A stretch of DNA of 64,000 nt from RH-AL1 sp965249685 (lineage in GTDB: Bacteria > Pseudomonadota > Alphaproteobacteria > Rhizobiales > Beijerinckiaceae): assembly GCA_965249685.1 (NCBI GenBank), contig CBDFMN010000003.1, forward strand, positions 2,914,001-2,978,000, read 5' to 3'. Of the stretch, positions 1-8,955 are shown piece by piece; the stretch's first letter is position 1, and each line of letters begins with the position of its first letter. A program made the position numbers and the translations under genes. The notes under the pieces were generated by a model. It did no database searches. It was given only the letters and a program-made list of their open reading frames with translations, and had not been told where the DNA came from.

Positions 1-30
1 CCGCCGCTTGAGTTCGCGAAAGGCACAAAT

Positions 31-726
31 ATGAAAATCGGCATGATCGGCGCTGGTAACATTGGCGGCGCACTGACCCGGTTGTGCCGGGCCGCTGGGC
101 ACGAGGTTACGATTGCCAATTCGCGCGGACCTGCCTCTCTGGCGCAACTGTCGGCGGAAACCGGCGCGCATGCGGCTGCGGTCGAAGACGCTGTTCGTGG
201 CCAGGGGGTGGTCGTCGTCACCATCCCCCTCCACAAAATACCTAGTCTGCCCCACGACCTCTTCGCTGCCATGCCCGCCGACCTCGTCGTGATCGACACC
301 AGCAACTACTACCCGCAACAGCGCGACGGCCGACTGGCCGCAATCGAGGATGGCAGCACTGAAAGCCAATGGGTCGGGCAGCAGTTGCGGCGTCCGGTGG
401 TAAAGGCCTTCAACTCCATCCTCGCGACGCATCTGCAAGCGGGGGCAAAGCCCGCCGGCGCACCGGGCCGGATCGCGTTGGCGGTGGCGGGCGACGACGC
501 CCGGGCCAAAGCGAACGTAATGGCCCTGATCGATGGCATTGGTTTCGACGCGGTGGACGCGGGAACGATCGCGGAATCGTGGCGTCAGCAGCCGGGCTCC
601 CCCGGCTATCTGAAGGACTACGACGTTGCCGGCGTGCGGCATGCGCTCGCTGAAGCGACAAACGCGCGCAAGCCAGAATGGCGCGCTACGCCAAACAGTC
701 CTGGAACATACGCATCGCCGGCCTGA
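31..726 (+). CDS. NADP oxidoreductase, coenzyme F420-dependent family (NADPH dinucleotide-binding protein)
   Basis: This 231-residue protein opens with a Rossmann dinucleotide-binding loop, GAGNIGG at residues 7-13, followed by a short basic stretch (NSRG) typical of NADPH-binding members of the F420-dependent NADP reductase family. Family members without F420 usually act as soluble NAD(P)H oxidoreductases of unknown substrate. The ATG is preceded by GAAAGG at good spacing. It lies just ahead of a secreted DUF1579-like protein on the same strand; the 45-base gap gives no sign of coupling. The fold is clear; the substrate cannot be read from sequence. Confidence 0.8.
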   Translation: MKIGMIGAGNIGGALTRLCRAAGHEVTIANSRGPASLAQLSAETGAHAAAVEDAVRGQGVVVVTIPLHKIPSLPHDLFAAMPADLVVIDTSNYYPQQRDGRLAAIEDGSTESQWVGQQLRRPVVKAFNSILATHLQAGAKPAGAPGRIALAVAGDDARAKANVMALIDGIGFDAVDAGTIAESWRQQPGSPGYLKDYDVAGVRHALAEATNARKPEWRATPNSPGTYASPA

Positions 727-771
727 TGCAGGCTCGAACCGACCCTTTTCATTCTTACCGAAAGCCGTCGC

Positions 772-1434
772 ATGCAAAATCGCCTATCTCTCGTCGCAGC
801 CACGCTCGGCGCAATGACAATCGCAAGCATCCCTCTTGGTCCGGTGCTGGTCTCCGCGGCGTCCGCCCAATCCGCACCGCAAGCCGCCTCGGCGATCCCG
901 GCCGCATTGTCGGCTAACGATCGTCTGGCCGAGTTAGGGCCGGAGGGCGAGGAATTGGCGAAGCGGGTCGGAATTTGGGATGCAAGCTTCACTGAATGGG
1001 AGAAGCAGGGGGCTGCGCCCTCGACGACCGGCGGCCTGGTGGCGGAACGCGAGATGATCGGCTCGATGTTGCAGGAGAAGCTGCACACGGGTCCGGGCGC
1101 GCCCGGCCGGGCCTGGACGCGCCTGGACGATCTCACCTTCAACCGCGTCACCAGCCGCTGGGACTACATGTCGATGGATACACGCGCCGCCGTCGGCTTA
1201 ATGCCTGCCTGGAGTCTCGACCGCGACCCGGCGAGCCGCATCTTCGTCAGCTTCATGCCTTTCGCGATGGCTGGGGATGGGGCGACCGTGACGGGGCAGC
1301 TCCTGAGGATGGAGCAAATCATCACGGAGCTCGATGCCGACCACGAGACGAAGGACCAGTATTTCCTGCCTGCGGACGGCAGCGGGACCAAGTGGCTCGC
1401 CAAGCGCTACACCTATGTCCGGCGGCCGAAATGA
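772..1434 (+). CDS. secreted DUF1579-like protein
   Basis: The protein has 220 residues. Residues 1 to about 32 form a signal peptide: a basic N-terminus, a hydrophobic Leu/Ala/Ile core and an Ala-Ser-Ala cleavage site before Gln. The mature part contains the pattern of DUF1579-type proteins: a conserved G-x-W-D near the start, a central stretch with Trp and Tyr around the SRWDYMSMD segment, and a C-terminal KRYTYVR strand. These proteins are small beta-barrels of unknown function. It probably sits in the periplasm. The family assignment is by eye and tentative; the signal peptide and coding status are more secure. Confidence 0.65.
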   Translation: MQNRLSLVAATLGAMTIASIPLGPVLVSAASAQSAPQAASAIPAALSANDRLAELGPEGEELAKRVGIWDASFTEWEKQGAAPSTTGGLVAEREMIGSMLQEKLHTGPGAPGRAWTRLDDLTFNRVTSRWDYMSMDTRAAVGLMPAWSLDRDPASRIFVSFMPFAMAGDGATVTGQLLRMEQIITELDADHETKDQYFLPADGSGTKWLAKRYTYVRRPK

Positions 1435-1702
1435 GCCCTGGACCGATTAGAACGGAGCGCGCTCCATGCCGTGGTGAACGCTATCGCCCGTCCCGGGCCG
1501 ATCGCCACGTGATTGGGGGCGTACTCGATGATGCGATCGGCCAGCGATCTGCGCTCCGCGAACCCCGACAAGCGTCCGAGCATGCGTCCGGGACGACCGA
1601 TGGAATTGTCATACCGTACGACCATGACCACGTTTCCTATAAACCGCCGCGAACGAAGTCGTTATCGCCGCGTTGCTCCGCTAACTTTCAATTAGCGGTG
1701 AC
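1435..1702. other. intergenic region upstream of larC
   Basis: This 268-base gap lies between the DUF1579-like gene and larC. It contains a 12-base perfect palindrome, GGAGCGCGCTCC, near 1453-1464 that could form part of a terminator, but no T-run follows. No clear riboswitch or promoter was recognised, and short reading frames on both strands look like composition artefacts. Confidence 0.4.
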
Positions 1703-2941
1703 ATGCAAATCCATTTCGACGCCCTTGGCGGTGTAGCCGGCGACATGTTCGTCGCCGCGCTCCTCGATGCCTTTCCGGACCACCGCGACAATGTTATGCG
1801 GAGCGTCGCGGCGGCCTCCGCCAACACTCCCATTGCTTGTGAATTGACGCCGCATAACGATGGCGTTCTGCAGGGCCATCGTTTCATCGTGAAGGCGCCG
1901 GCGTCGGGCGGGCATACTCATATTCACACGCATGAACGTGGCGTGGATCACGGGCATCGGCACTGGTCAGACATCCGGGCGCAGCTCGTCGGCGCCGATC
2001 TCGATGCGACCATCTGCAAACACGCGATCGGCATCTTCGAGCACCTCGCCGCGGCGGAAGCCAAAGTCCACGGCATTGCTGTCGAGCAGGTTGCCTTCCA
2101 CGAAGTTGGGGCCTGGGATTCGATCGCCGACGTCGTGGCGGCAGCCCATCTCGTGGCCAGGCTCGACGTAACGCGCTGGACCGTCGGGCCTCTGCCGCTC
2201 GGCTCCGGCCGTGTCCAGACGGCGCATGGCATGCTACCGGTTCCAGCGCCAGCCACGGCGCTGCTTCTCGAAGGTTTTGCGACCCTTGACGACGGCATCG
2301 TCGGCGAGCGTGTCACGCCGACGGGAGCTGCGATCCTGCGCTATCTCTGCGACCCTCGCCCAGCGGCACCGCACGCGCGGACGCTTGGACGATCCGGCGT
2401 CGGCTTCGGGACCAAGACCTTTCCCGGGATGAGCAACTGCTTGCGCGTTCTCGTCTTCGACGAAGAGACGCCGCAACCGGCATCGGGTCATCGCCATCTC
2501 GGGATCATCGAGTTCGAGGTCGACGACCAGTCCGCCGAAGACCTTGCCATGGGACTCGATCGGCTGCGCCAGCATGCCGATATTTTCGACGTCATACAGA
2601 TGCCGGTGTTCGGCAAGAAGGGCCGGATGATGATTCATGTTCGCGCCCTTGCGCGAGCCGAAGCGATCGACAACGCAATCGACGCCTGTTTTCGCGAAAC
2701 GACAACGATCGGTCTGCGCCATCATGTCGTATCAGGCGCCGCGCTTCCGCGTCAGATATCGACCGTCGACGTCGGCGGCCGGTCGATCCGCGTGAAGACG
2801 GTCGAGCGGCCCGGCGGCCGCACCGCGAAGGCGGAAGCCGATGATGCGTTGGCGCACGAGACCCATGCCGCCCGCGCCGGCCTGCGGCGCGAAGCTGAGC
2901 GTGTGGCGTTGGCCGCGCCGGTAACCGGAGAGCCATCTTGA
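1703..2941 (+). CDS. larC: nickel-pincer cofactor biosynthesis protein LarC
   Basis: LarC inserts nickel into the pyridinium-dithiocarboxylate nucleotide (pincer) cofactor, first found in lactate racemase, in a CTP-dependent step. The 412-residue product carries the family N-terminus with GGVAGDMF at residues 9-16, and a His-rich stretch at about residues 71-87 that fits nickel binding. In Lactobacillus the gene is split into larC1 and larC2 and needs a frameshift; here it is one continuous frame of full family length. The start is chosen at the ATG where family similarity begins; its ribosome-binding site is weak. The stop overlaps the start of larE, so the three lar genes form one translationally coupled operon. 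Confidence 0.92.
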   Translation: MQIHFDALGGVAGDMFVAALLDAFPDHRDNVMRSVAAASANTPIACELTPHNDGVLQGHRFIVKAPASGGHTHIHTHERGVDHGHRHWSDIRAQLVGADLDATICKHAIGIFEHLAAAEAKVHGIAVEQVAFHEVGAWDSIADVVAAAHLVARLDVTRWTVGPLPLGSGRVQTAHGMLPVPAPATALLLEGFATLDDGIVGERVTPTGAAILRYLCDPRPAAPHARTLGRSGVGFGTKTFPGMSNCLRVLVFDEETPQPASGHRHLGIIEFEVDDQSAEDLAMGLDRLRQHADIFDVIQMPVFGKKGRMMIHVRALARAEAIDNAIDACFRETTTIGLRHHVVSGAALPRQISTVDVGGRSIRVKTVERPGGRTAKAEADDALAHETHAARAGLRREAERVALAAPVTGEPS

Positions 2942-3765
2942 GCGACGTCGAAACGCGACTGGCAACGATGCTCGAAACGCTCGGGCCGATAGCCGTCGCC
3001 GTCAGCGGTGGCGTCGACAGCATGACGCTTGCGAGCTTCGCCCGCCGCCGCCTGGAACGCGACCAGGTGCTCGTCATCCACGCCACGTCGCCAGCCGTCC
3101 CGGCGGAGGCGACAAGCCGTGTCGAAGCGCTTGCCGCCAAAGAGGACTGGTTGTTGCGGATCATCACGGCCGGCGAGTTCGCCGATCCGGCCTATCGTGC
3201 CAACCCGGTGAACCGCTGTTTCTTCTGCAAGACCAACCTGTATGGTGCGATCGCCACGGTCACAGGCCGGCAGATCCTGTCCGGCGCCAACATGGACGAC
3301 CTCGGCGAGTACCGCCCCGGTCTCGATGCGGCGCGAAACCATCGTGTCCGGCACCCCTATGTCGAGGCTGGGATCGACAAGGCGGCGGTCCGCGCGCTGG
3401 CGCGCCGCCTCGGCCTGCCGGCCATCGCGGACCTGCCCTCTGCGCCGTGTTTGTCGAGCCGGATCGAGACCGGGATCAGGATAGAACCGGCGATGCTGCG
3501 CTTCGTCAACGCGGTGGAGCATCTCGTGAGTGAGCGTCTCGACGCGGCGCGGGCCGGGCGGTCGGTACGATGCCGTATCAGGGCGCATGGGATCGTCGTC
3601 GAGCTCGACAGGGCGAGCCTGGCCCTGGTCGACGCCGATGCGCGTGCGTCGCTTCAGGCGGCGATTGGCGCGCATGTCCCGCTGGACCTTCGGGACAAGC
3701 CGCTGTCCTTCGAGCCCTACAGGACGGGCAGCGCTTTTCTCACCCAAATCGAGGGCATCGCGTGA
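2938..3765 (+). CDS. larE: ATP-dependent sacrificial sulfur transferase LarE
   Basis: LarE adenylates the biosynthetic precursor and donates sulfur to make the thiocarboxylates of the nickel-pincer cofactor. The 275-residue protein has the PP-loop SGGVDS at residues 23-28. Three cysteines stand out: Cys94-x-x-Cys97 and Cys171 in an APCLSSR context. In Lactobacillus LarE one cysteine in the equivalent of the last position is sacrificed. Homologues with three cysteines have been described as holding a [4Fe-4S] cluster that allows catalytic sulfur transfer, so this one may be of that type (inference). The start is a TTG that overlaps the larC stop (TTGA); larB in turn overlaps the larE stop. Confidence 0.92.
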   Translation: MSDVETRLATMLETLGPIAVAVSGGVDSMTLASFARRRLERDQVLVIHATSPAVPAEATSRVEALAAKEDWLLRIITAGEFADPAYRANPVNRCFFCKTNLYGAIATVTGRQILSGANMDDLGEYRPGLDAARNHRVRHPYVEAGIDKAAVRALARRLGLPAIADLPSAPCLSSRIETGIRIEPAMLRFVNAVEHLVSERLDAARAGRSVRCRIRAHGIVVELDRASLALVDADARASLQAAIGAHVPLDLRDKPLSFEPYRTGSAFLTQIEGIA

Positions 3766-4445
3766 CCGTCGCCGACGAATTCGTTCTCGATGGTGCGCGT
3801 GAGGAGCGGATCGGTCTTGAAGAGGCGATCTTTGCCGCGGGCAAATCGGTCGTCCAGATCGATGCGATCCTCGCGGCTGCGGCCGAGCGCGGCGCGGCGC
3901 TGCTACTCACGCGATTGGACCCGGAGAAATTCGCGGCGCTGCATGACGACCACAAGGCCTCTATGGATTATTGCGACACCTCACGGACAGCCGTCTTCGG
4001 GACGCCGCGCGCGATTTCTGGTCGGGGCCGGGTTGCCGTCGTATGCGCCGGCACATCCGACATTCCCGTCGCGCGGGAAGCCGCGCGGACGCTGGCTTAT
4101 CAAGGCGAGGCTGCGACGCTGATCGCCGATGTCGGTGTCGCTGGGCTCTGGCGCCTGACCCGGCGGCTCGAGGAGATCCGTTCGCATCCCATTCTGATCG
4201 TCGCGGCGGGCATGGACGCCGCACTGCCCAGCGTCCTCGGTGGCCTCGTCCCCGGCGTGATCATCGCGGTGCCGACCTCCGTCGGATACGGCGTCGCCGC
4301 AGGCGGGCGTGCCGCCCTCGGCGCATTGCTCGCGAGCTGTGCGCCAGGCCTCGTCGTCGTCAACATCGATAACGGCTACGGCGCCGCTTCCGCGGCACTG
4401 CGGTTTCTGCGCGCGTCTCGCACCCTCACGGAGACCCCCTCGTGA
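3762..4445 (+). CDS. larB: nickel-pincer cofactor biosynthesis protein LarB
   Basis: LarB carboxylates and hydrolyses nicotinic acid adenine dinucleotide in the first step of the nickel-pincer pathway. It is related to PurE, the AIR carboxylase. The 227-residue product starts at a GTG that overlaps the larE stop (GTGA). Family marks are the D-x-x-R-x-x-R pattern near the N-terminus, a PurE-like segment with TSDIPVAREA, and the closing NIDNGYGAA sequence. With larC and larE it completes the cofactor set, although no larA-type enzyme that would use the cofactor is seen in the window. Confidence 0.92.
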   Translation: MTVADEFVLDGAREERIGLEEAIFAAGKSVVQIDAILAAAAERGAALLLTRLDPEKFAALHDDHKASMDYCDTSRTAVFGTPRAISGRGRVAVVCAGTSDIPVAREAARTLAYQGEAATLIADVGVAGLWRLTRRLEEIRSHPILIVAAGMDAALPSVLGGLVPGVIIAVPTSVGYGVAAGGRAALGALLASCAPGLVVVNIDNGYGAASAALRFLRASRTLTETPS

Positions 4446-4511
4446 AATGGAATTGAACCGCATTGCGGCCGGCCGTGTTGCCGAAGCTTCACCGCTCGTA
4501 GGAGACTGGAC

Positions 4512-5621
4512 ATGGAACGTCGAAGCTTCATTCAAGGCGCAGCCATCGGCGCCGGCCTCGCGGCGACGGCGAGCGGAGGCAAAGCGATGAGTGCGCCGAG
4601 CCTACCCAACATGCGTCCGACCGATCCCGCCGATCTGCCCTTCGTCGCCGATCCCGGCGAGCGCCGCGGCGACATGCTGTACCGCTCGTTCGGACGTCAT
4701 GCCGAAAAGATCTCCGCGATCGGCATGGGCGGGTTCCATCTTGGCAAGAACGCGCTGAGCGACGACGAGGCGGTGAAGCTTATCCACCAGGGGGTCGATC
4801 GCGGTATCGCCTTCATGGATAATTGTTGGGACTACAACGAGGGCCGCTCCGAGCTGCGCATGGGCGTCGCCCTCAGTCAGGGCGGCTATCGGGACAAAGT
4901 GTTCCTCATGTCGAAAATGGACGGGCGCACCAAGAAAGAGGCCGCCCGCCAGATCGACACGTCGCTCAAGCGTTTACGCACCGATCGTATCGACCTGATC
5001 CAGCATCACGAAATCCTGCGGTTCGACGATCCCGACCGCGTCTTCGCCGAAGGTGGCGCAATGGAGGCCTTCGTCGAGGCCAAGAAGGCGGGAAAGCTTC
5101 GCTACATCGGCTTTACCGGCCATAAGGATCCGCGCATCCACCTGCAGATGCTTGAGAGCGCCACAGAGCGCGGCTTCCAGTTCGATGCTTGTCAGATGCC
5201 GCTCAACGTCATGGATGCGCATTTCCGCAGCTTCGCGCATCTCGTGCTACCGCACCTTGTGGAGCAGGGTATTGCGGTTCTCGGCATGAAGACTTTTGGG
5301 GACGGCGTCATCCTGAAGAGCGACGCGCCGATCCAGCCGATCGAATACCTGCATTATGCGATGAACCTGCCGACATCCGTCGTCATTACCGGCATCCAGA
5401 ACCAGCGCGACATGGATCAGGCTTTTGAGGCTGTGAAGACCTTCAAGCCGATGGATAAGGTGCAGGTCGCCGAACTTCTGGCGCGCAGCAAACCTTATGC
5501 GCTGGAAGGCAAGTACGAATTGTTCAAGACAAGCGCGACCTTCGATGGCACCGCCAAGAACGCCAAGTGGCTTGGTGACGACGTCGCCGCGGTCCAGAAG
5601 CTTGCGCCAACCATGGAATAA
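4512..5621 (+). CDS. Tat-exported aldo/keto reductase
   Basis: The protein has 369 residues. The N-terminus is a twin-arginine signal (RRSFIQ at residues 3-8, followed by an Ala/Gly-rich hydrophobic stretch), so the folded enzyme is probably exported to the periplasm. The mature part is an aldo/keto reductase barrel with a readable catalytic tetrad: Asp103, Tyr108, Lys135 and His165. A good ribosome-binding site (AGGAGA) precedes the ATG. It follows larB by 66 bases on the same strand and could be co-transcribed, but no direct link to the nickel-pincer cofactor is known. The substrate is unknown. Confidence 0.88.
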   Translation: MERRSFIQGAAIGAGLAATASGGKAMSAPSLPNMRPTDPADLPFVADPGERRGDMLYRSFGRHAEKISAIGMGGFHLGKNALSDDEAVKLIHQGVDRGIAFMDNCWDYNEGRSELRMGVALSQGGYRDKVFLMSKMDGRTKKEAARQIDTSLKRLRTDRIDLIQHHEILRFDDPDRVFAEGGAMEAFVEAKKAGKLRYIGFTGHKDPRIHLQMLESATERGFQFDACQMPLNVMDAHFRSFAHLVLPHLVEQGIAVLGMKTFGDGVILKSDAPIQPIEYLHYAMNLPTSVVITGIQNQRDMDQAFEAVKTFKPMDKVQVAELLARSKPYALEGKYELFKTSATFDGTAKNAKWLGDDVAAVQKLAPTME

Positions 5622-5934
5622 GGTGTGCCGGTGACCGTCCGATGTCGCAAATCGGTCTTCCCTCCAGGGAAGACCGGATCGGGTGCACACCGGAAGCTCC
5701 TCTTCTGACCGTCAGTCGAAGTCCGCTGCTAACGCGAAGCGGCGTTGGCGCGCGCGCAGAAGACGCTGGCGCGTTGAGGCAATGAGGAGCGGCGCGAAGC
5801 AGATCGTGCGTGGATCGACGCCGGGGCGGGGCGGCAGATACCCGGCCTCGACCTCCACCATCCGCGTGCCTCGGCGTATTGGTGGTACAAGCGCTCGTTG
5901 TTAAGCTTGCCACACACACGCAGCAGCGATTCGC
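5622..5934. other. intergenic region at left edge of the restriction-modification island
   Basis: These 313 bases separate the aldo/keto reductase from the island. Apart from the hairpin at 5653-5676, nothing was identified. Short frames on both strands are rich in Arg, Ser and Pro and look non-coding. No copy of the tRNA-Met 3-prime end (which lies at the other edge of the island) was found here, so an attachment-site repeat cannot be claimed. Confidence 0.45.
5653..5676 (+). terminator. strong hairpin downstream of the aldo/keto reductase
   Basis: CGGTCTTCCC and GGGAAGACCG form a perfect 10-bp stem around a TCCA loop, 32 bases after the aldo/keto reductase stop. There is no T-run after it, so it is a poor intrinsic terminator by the textbook rule. 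In G+C-rich bacteria such hairpins can still protect mRNA ends or assist termination. Confidence 0.45.
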
Positions 5935-8900
5935 ATGACGACTCCATTCTACGAGCAGCCAATTCTAAACGCGCCTTACGCGGCGCCCGGTCGCCATCAC
6001 GCACTCGACGCGGAGGGTCAGCCCCTCGACGAGCCGCCGCGTCCCGGCCGGCGCGAGTCGAGGCTGCTGACGCCCGTCCCGAAACCCAAGAAACAAGGGG
6101 GCGGCAGGCAGGCCAGCCTCCTGCTGTCGGCCGAATCCGACGTCGACCGCTCCGGACAGGAGTACAACCCGACCCCGATCGTCAATGAAATCCGCCGGCT
6201 GGTCGGGGCGTGGCGGCGCCTGCCCAACCCGGCCGATTGGGGCGTCTCGCCCATCACGGCGCGGCTGCTGCGGCACTGGCGCGACCCGGCCTTCGCCGGT
6301 GTGCGGCCGTTCTTCTGCCAGGTCGAGGCGGTGGAGACGATCATCTGGCTGACGGAGGTGGCGCGCGGGCGCCAGCGCGAGACGATCCAGGCTCACCTCG
6401 AAGGGGCGAACGCCCAGGCCAACCCCGGCCTGTATCGCCTGGCCATGAAGATGGCGACCGGCAGCGGCAAGACCACCGTGATGGCCATGCTGATCGCGTG
6501 GCAGGCGCTCAATGCCGCCCGCTCGGACAGCAAGCGATTCGCCAAGGGCTTCCTGATCGTCGCACCCGGCATCACCATCAAGGACCGCCTGCGCGTGCTG
6601 CTGCCCGCCGATGGCGAGAACTACTACGAGCATCGCGGGCTGGTGCCGGCCGACATGCTGCGCGACCTGCAGGGTGCCAAGATCGTCATCACCAACTATC
6701 ACGCCTTCCGCCGCGCCGAGACGATGGACATCTCCAGGGTTGGGCGCGGCCTCCTGCAGGGCGACGGGCCGAAGCTCGACACCCTCCAGACCGAGGGCGA
6801 GATGCTGCGCGAGGCCTGCGGCGCGCTGCTGCGGATGAAGAACGTCGTCGTCATCAACGACGAGGCGCACCATTGCTACCGCGAGAAGGTCGGCGAGGCG
6901 GACGAGGAGGTGCTGAGCGCCGAGGAGCGCGAGGAGGCGAGGGAGAACCGCGAGGCGGCGCGCCTATGGATTTCCGGTATCGAGGCGCTGAACCGCAGGG
7001 CCGGCGTCCGCGCGGTCTACGACCTCTCGGCCACGCCGTTCTTCCTCAAAGGTTCAGGGTACCGCGAGGGAACGCTCTTCCCCTGGGTCGTCAGCGACTT
7101 TAACCTGATGGACGCGATCGAGAGCGGCATCGTCAAGCTGCCGCGCGTGCCGGTGTCGGACAACCTACCGGTTGGCGTCTCCATGCCGATGTTCCGCGAT
7201 CTGTGGCCGCATATTACCAAGTTGCTGCCAAAGAAGGGCGCGGCGAAGTCGGGTGAACTCAGTCCGCCTACGCTTCCCACACCGCTACAGACCGCGCTCA
7301 ACGTGCTCTACGGGCACTACGTCAAGGTCGACGAGGAATGGCGTCGCGCCGGCATCGGCGTGCCGCCGGTCTTTATCATTGTCTGCAACAACACCGCGAC
7401 ATCGAAGTTCGTCTACGAGTGGGTCGCCGGTTTCGAGCGGCCGAACGAGGACGGCGAGATGGTCTGCGCCCACGAGGGTCACCTCGCGCTGTTCCGCAAC
7501 TACGCGAACTTCGAGCGGTTGCCCCGGCCCAACACGCTGCTCGTCGACAGCCGCTCCCTGGAGGCGGGCGAGGCGATGGATCCCGCCTTCCGCGAGGCAG
7601 CGAAGGTCGAGATCGATCAGTTCCGCCGCGAGTACGTGGCACGCACCGGCGACACCAAGGGCGCCGAGACCATCTCGGCCGAGACGCTGCTGCGCGAGGC
7701 GATGAACACGGTGGGGCGCACCGGCAAGCTCGGCGCCGCCATCCGATGCGTCGTCTCCGTCGCCATGCTGACGGAAGGATGGGACACCAACACCGTGACG
7801 CACGTGCTCGGCGTGCGCGCCTTCGGCACGCAGCTGTTGTGCGAGCAGGTGGTCGGCCGCGCCCTGCGTCGGCAGAGCTACGAGCTCAACGCCGACGGCC
7901 TGTTCGACCCGGAATACGCCGACGTCTTCGGCATCCCCTTCGAGTTCACCGCCGCGCCCGCCATTGCCAAGCCGGTCGCGCCGAAGCCGACGACGCACGT
8001 GCACGCCGTCAAGGAGCGCGCCGCTCTCGAGATCCGCTTTCCCCGCGTCCAAGGCTACCGCGTCGACCAGCCGGACGAGCGCATCCGCGCGACCTTCACG
8101 CCGGACTCGGCCTTCGAGATCAACCCGGCCAACGTCGGGGCGTCGAAGGTCTTCGTGCAAGGCATCGTCGGCCAGGGCGTGATGATGGACGCCGACGTGT
8201 TGAAGACCATCCGGCCTTCGACGATCGCCTTCCACCTCGCCAAGCACCTGCTCAACAGCCGCTACCTCGACGGTGACGGACAGCCGAAGATGCACCTCTT
8301 CGGCGATATCAAGCGCGTGGTCGACGAGTGGCTCGCGGGCGGCTACCTCGTTGCCAACGGGGTGCCGACCGGAGCCATCACCTACCTCCAGCTCGCCGAG
8401 GCGGCGTGCGAGCGCATCCACCTCGCCTGCCAGGGCAGCCTCGAGGGCGCCAACCGCATCCTGGCGGTGCTCGACACCTACAATCCCGGCGGCTCGACGC
8501 GCCACGTCGGCTTCAACACGACCAAACCCGTGTACGCGACCGACCCCGCGCGCTGTCACCTGAACGTCGCCGTGCTGGACAGCGACTGGGAGGCGCAGCT
8601 CGGCTTCGTGCTCGACCACCATCCCCGCGTGCTCGCCTGGGCGAAGAACCAGGGCCTCGGCTTCGAGGTGCCCTACCAGCACGGGGGCGCGGCGCACGTT
8701 TACGTGCCCGACGCCATCGTCCGCCTCGACGTCGGGAGCGACGCATCGCTGAACCTCGTGCTGGAGGTCAAGGGCTTCCGCAACGACGCGGCGCAGGTCA
8801 AGGCTTCGACGATGACGACGCTGTGGGTGCCGGGCGTGAACAACCTCGGCGGTTGGGGCCGCTGGGCCTTCGCCGAGTTCCGCAGCCTGCACGCGATGGA

Positions 8901-8952
8901 GGACGATTTCCAACAGCTGGTAGACAGCATGATGGAAAGCGTGGTGGCGTAG
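5935..8952 (+). CDS. type III-like restriction subunit: DEAH helicase with C-terminal PD-(D/E)xK nuclease
   Basis: This 1005-residue protein resembles the large family of Res-like endonucleases encoded beside a Mod methyltransferase (BPTD_3080-type). The SF2 helicase motifs are all present: GSGKT at 176-180, DEAH at 309-312, SAT at 365-367, and motif VI QVVGRALRR at 638-646. Near the C-terminus a nuclease core is visible: Asp926 in a VPDAI context and Glu944-Val-Lys946, the PD...ExK arrangement. It should translocate or remodel DNA and cut unmodified targets together with the neighbouring Mod. The next gene starts 3 bases after its stop, so the pair is one transcription unit. All key residues are intact, suggesting an active enzyme. 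Confidence 0.88.
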   Translation: MTTPFYEQPILNAPYAAPGRHHALDAEGQPLDEPPRPGRRESRLLTPVPKPKKQGGGRQASLLLSAESDVDRSGQEYNPTPIVNEIRRLVGAWRRLPNPADWGVSPITARLLRHWRDPAFAGVRPFFCQVEAVETIIWLTEVARGRQRETIQAHLEGANAQANPGLYRLAMKMATGSGKTTVMAMLIAWQALNAARSDSKRFAKGFLIVAPGITIKDRLRVLLPADGENYYEHRGLVPADMLRDLQGAKIVITNYHAFRRAETMDISRVGRGLLQGDGPKLDTLQTEGEMLREACGALLRMKNVVVINDEAHHCYREKVGEADEEVLSAEEREEARENREAARLWISGIEALNRRAGVRAVYDLSATPFFLKGSGYREGTLFPWVVSDFNLMDAIESGIVKLPRVPVSDNLPVGVSMPMFRDLWPHITKLLPKKGAAKSGELSPPTLPTPLQTALNVLYGHYVKVDEEWRRAGIGVPPVFIIVCNNTATSKFVYEWVAGFERPNEDGEMVCAHEGHLALFRNYANFERLPRPNTLLVDSRSLEAGEAMDPAFREAAKVEIDQFRREYVARTGDTKGAETISAETLLREAMNTVGRTGKLGAAIRCVVSVAMLTEGWDTNTVTHVLGVRAFGTQLLCEQVVGRALRRQSYELNADGLFDPEYADVFGIPFEFTAAPAIAKPVAPKPTTHVHAVKERAALEIRFPRVQGYRVDQPDERIRATFTPDSAFEINPANVGASKVFVQGIVGQGVMMDADVLKTIRPSTIAFHLAKHLLNSRYLDGDGQPKMHLFGDIKRVVDEWLAGGYLVANGVPTGAITYLQLAEAACERIHLACQGSLEGANRILAVLDTYNPGGSTRHVGFNTTKPVYATDPARCHLNVAVLDSDWEAQLGFVLDHHPRVLAWAKNQGLGFEVPYQHGGAAHVYVPDAIVRLDVGSDASLNLVLEVKGFRNDAAQVKASTMTTLWVPGVNNLGGWGRWAFAEFRSLHAMEDDFQQLVDSMMESVVA

Positions 8953-8955
8953 ACT

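Noticed and set aside
1413..1631. A 72-codon minus-strand frame upstream of larC
   Set aside because: No recognisable domain, no ribosome-binding site and a composition like other non-coding frames here.
5653..5676. Calling the 10-bp hairpin a definite intrinsic terminator
   Set aside because: There is no T-run after the stem, so only a weak terminator or mRNA-end role is suggested.
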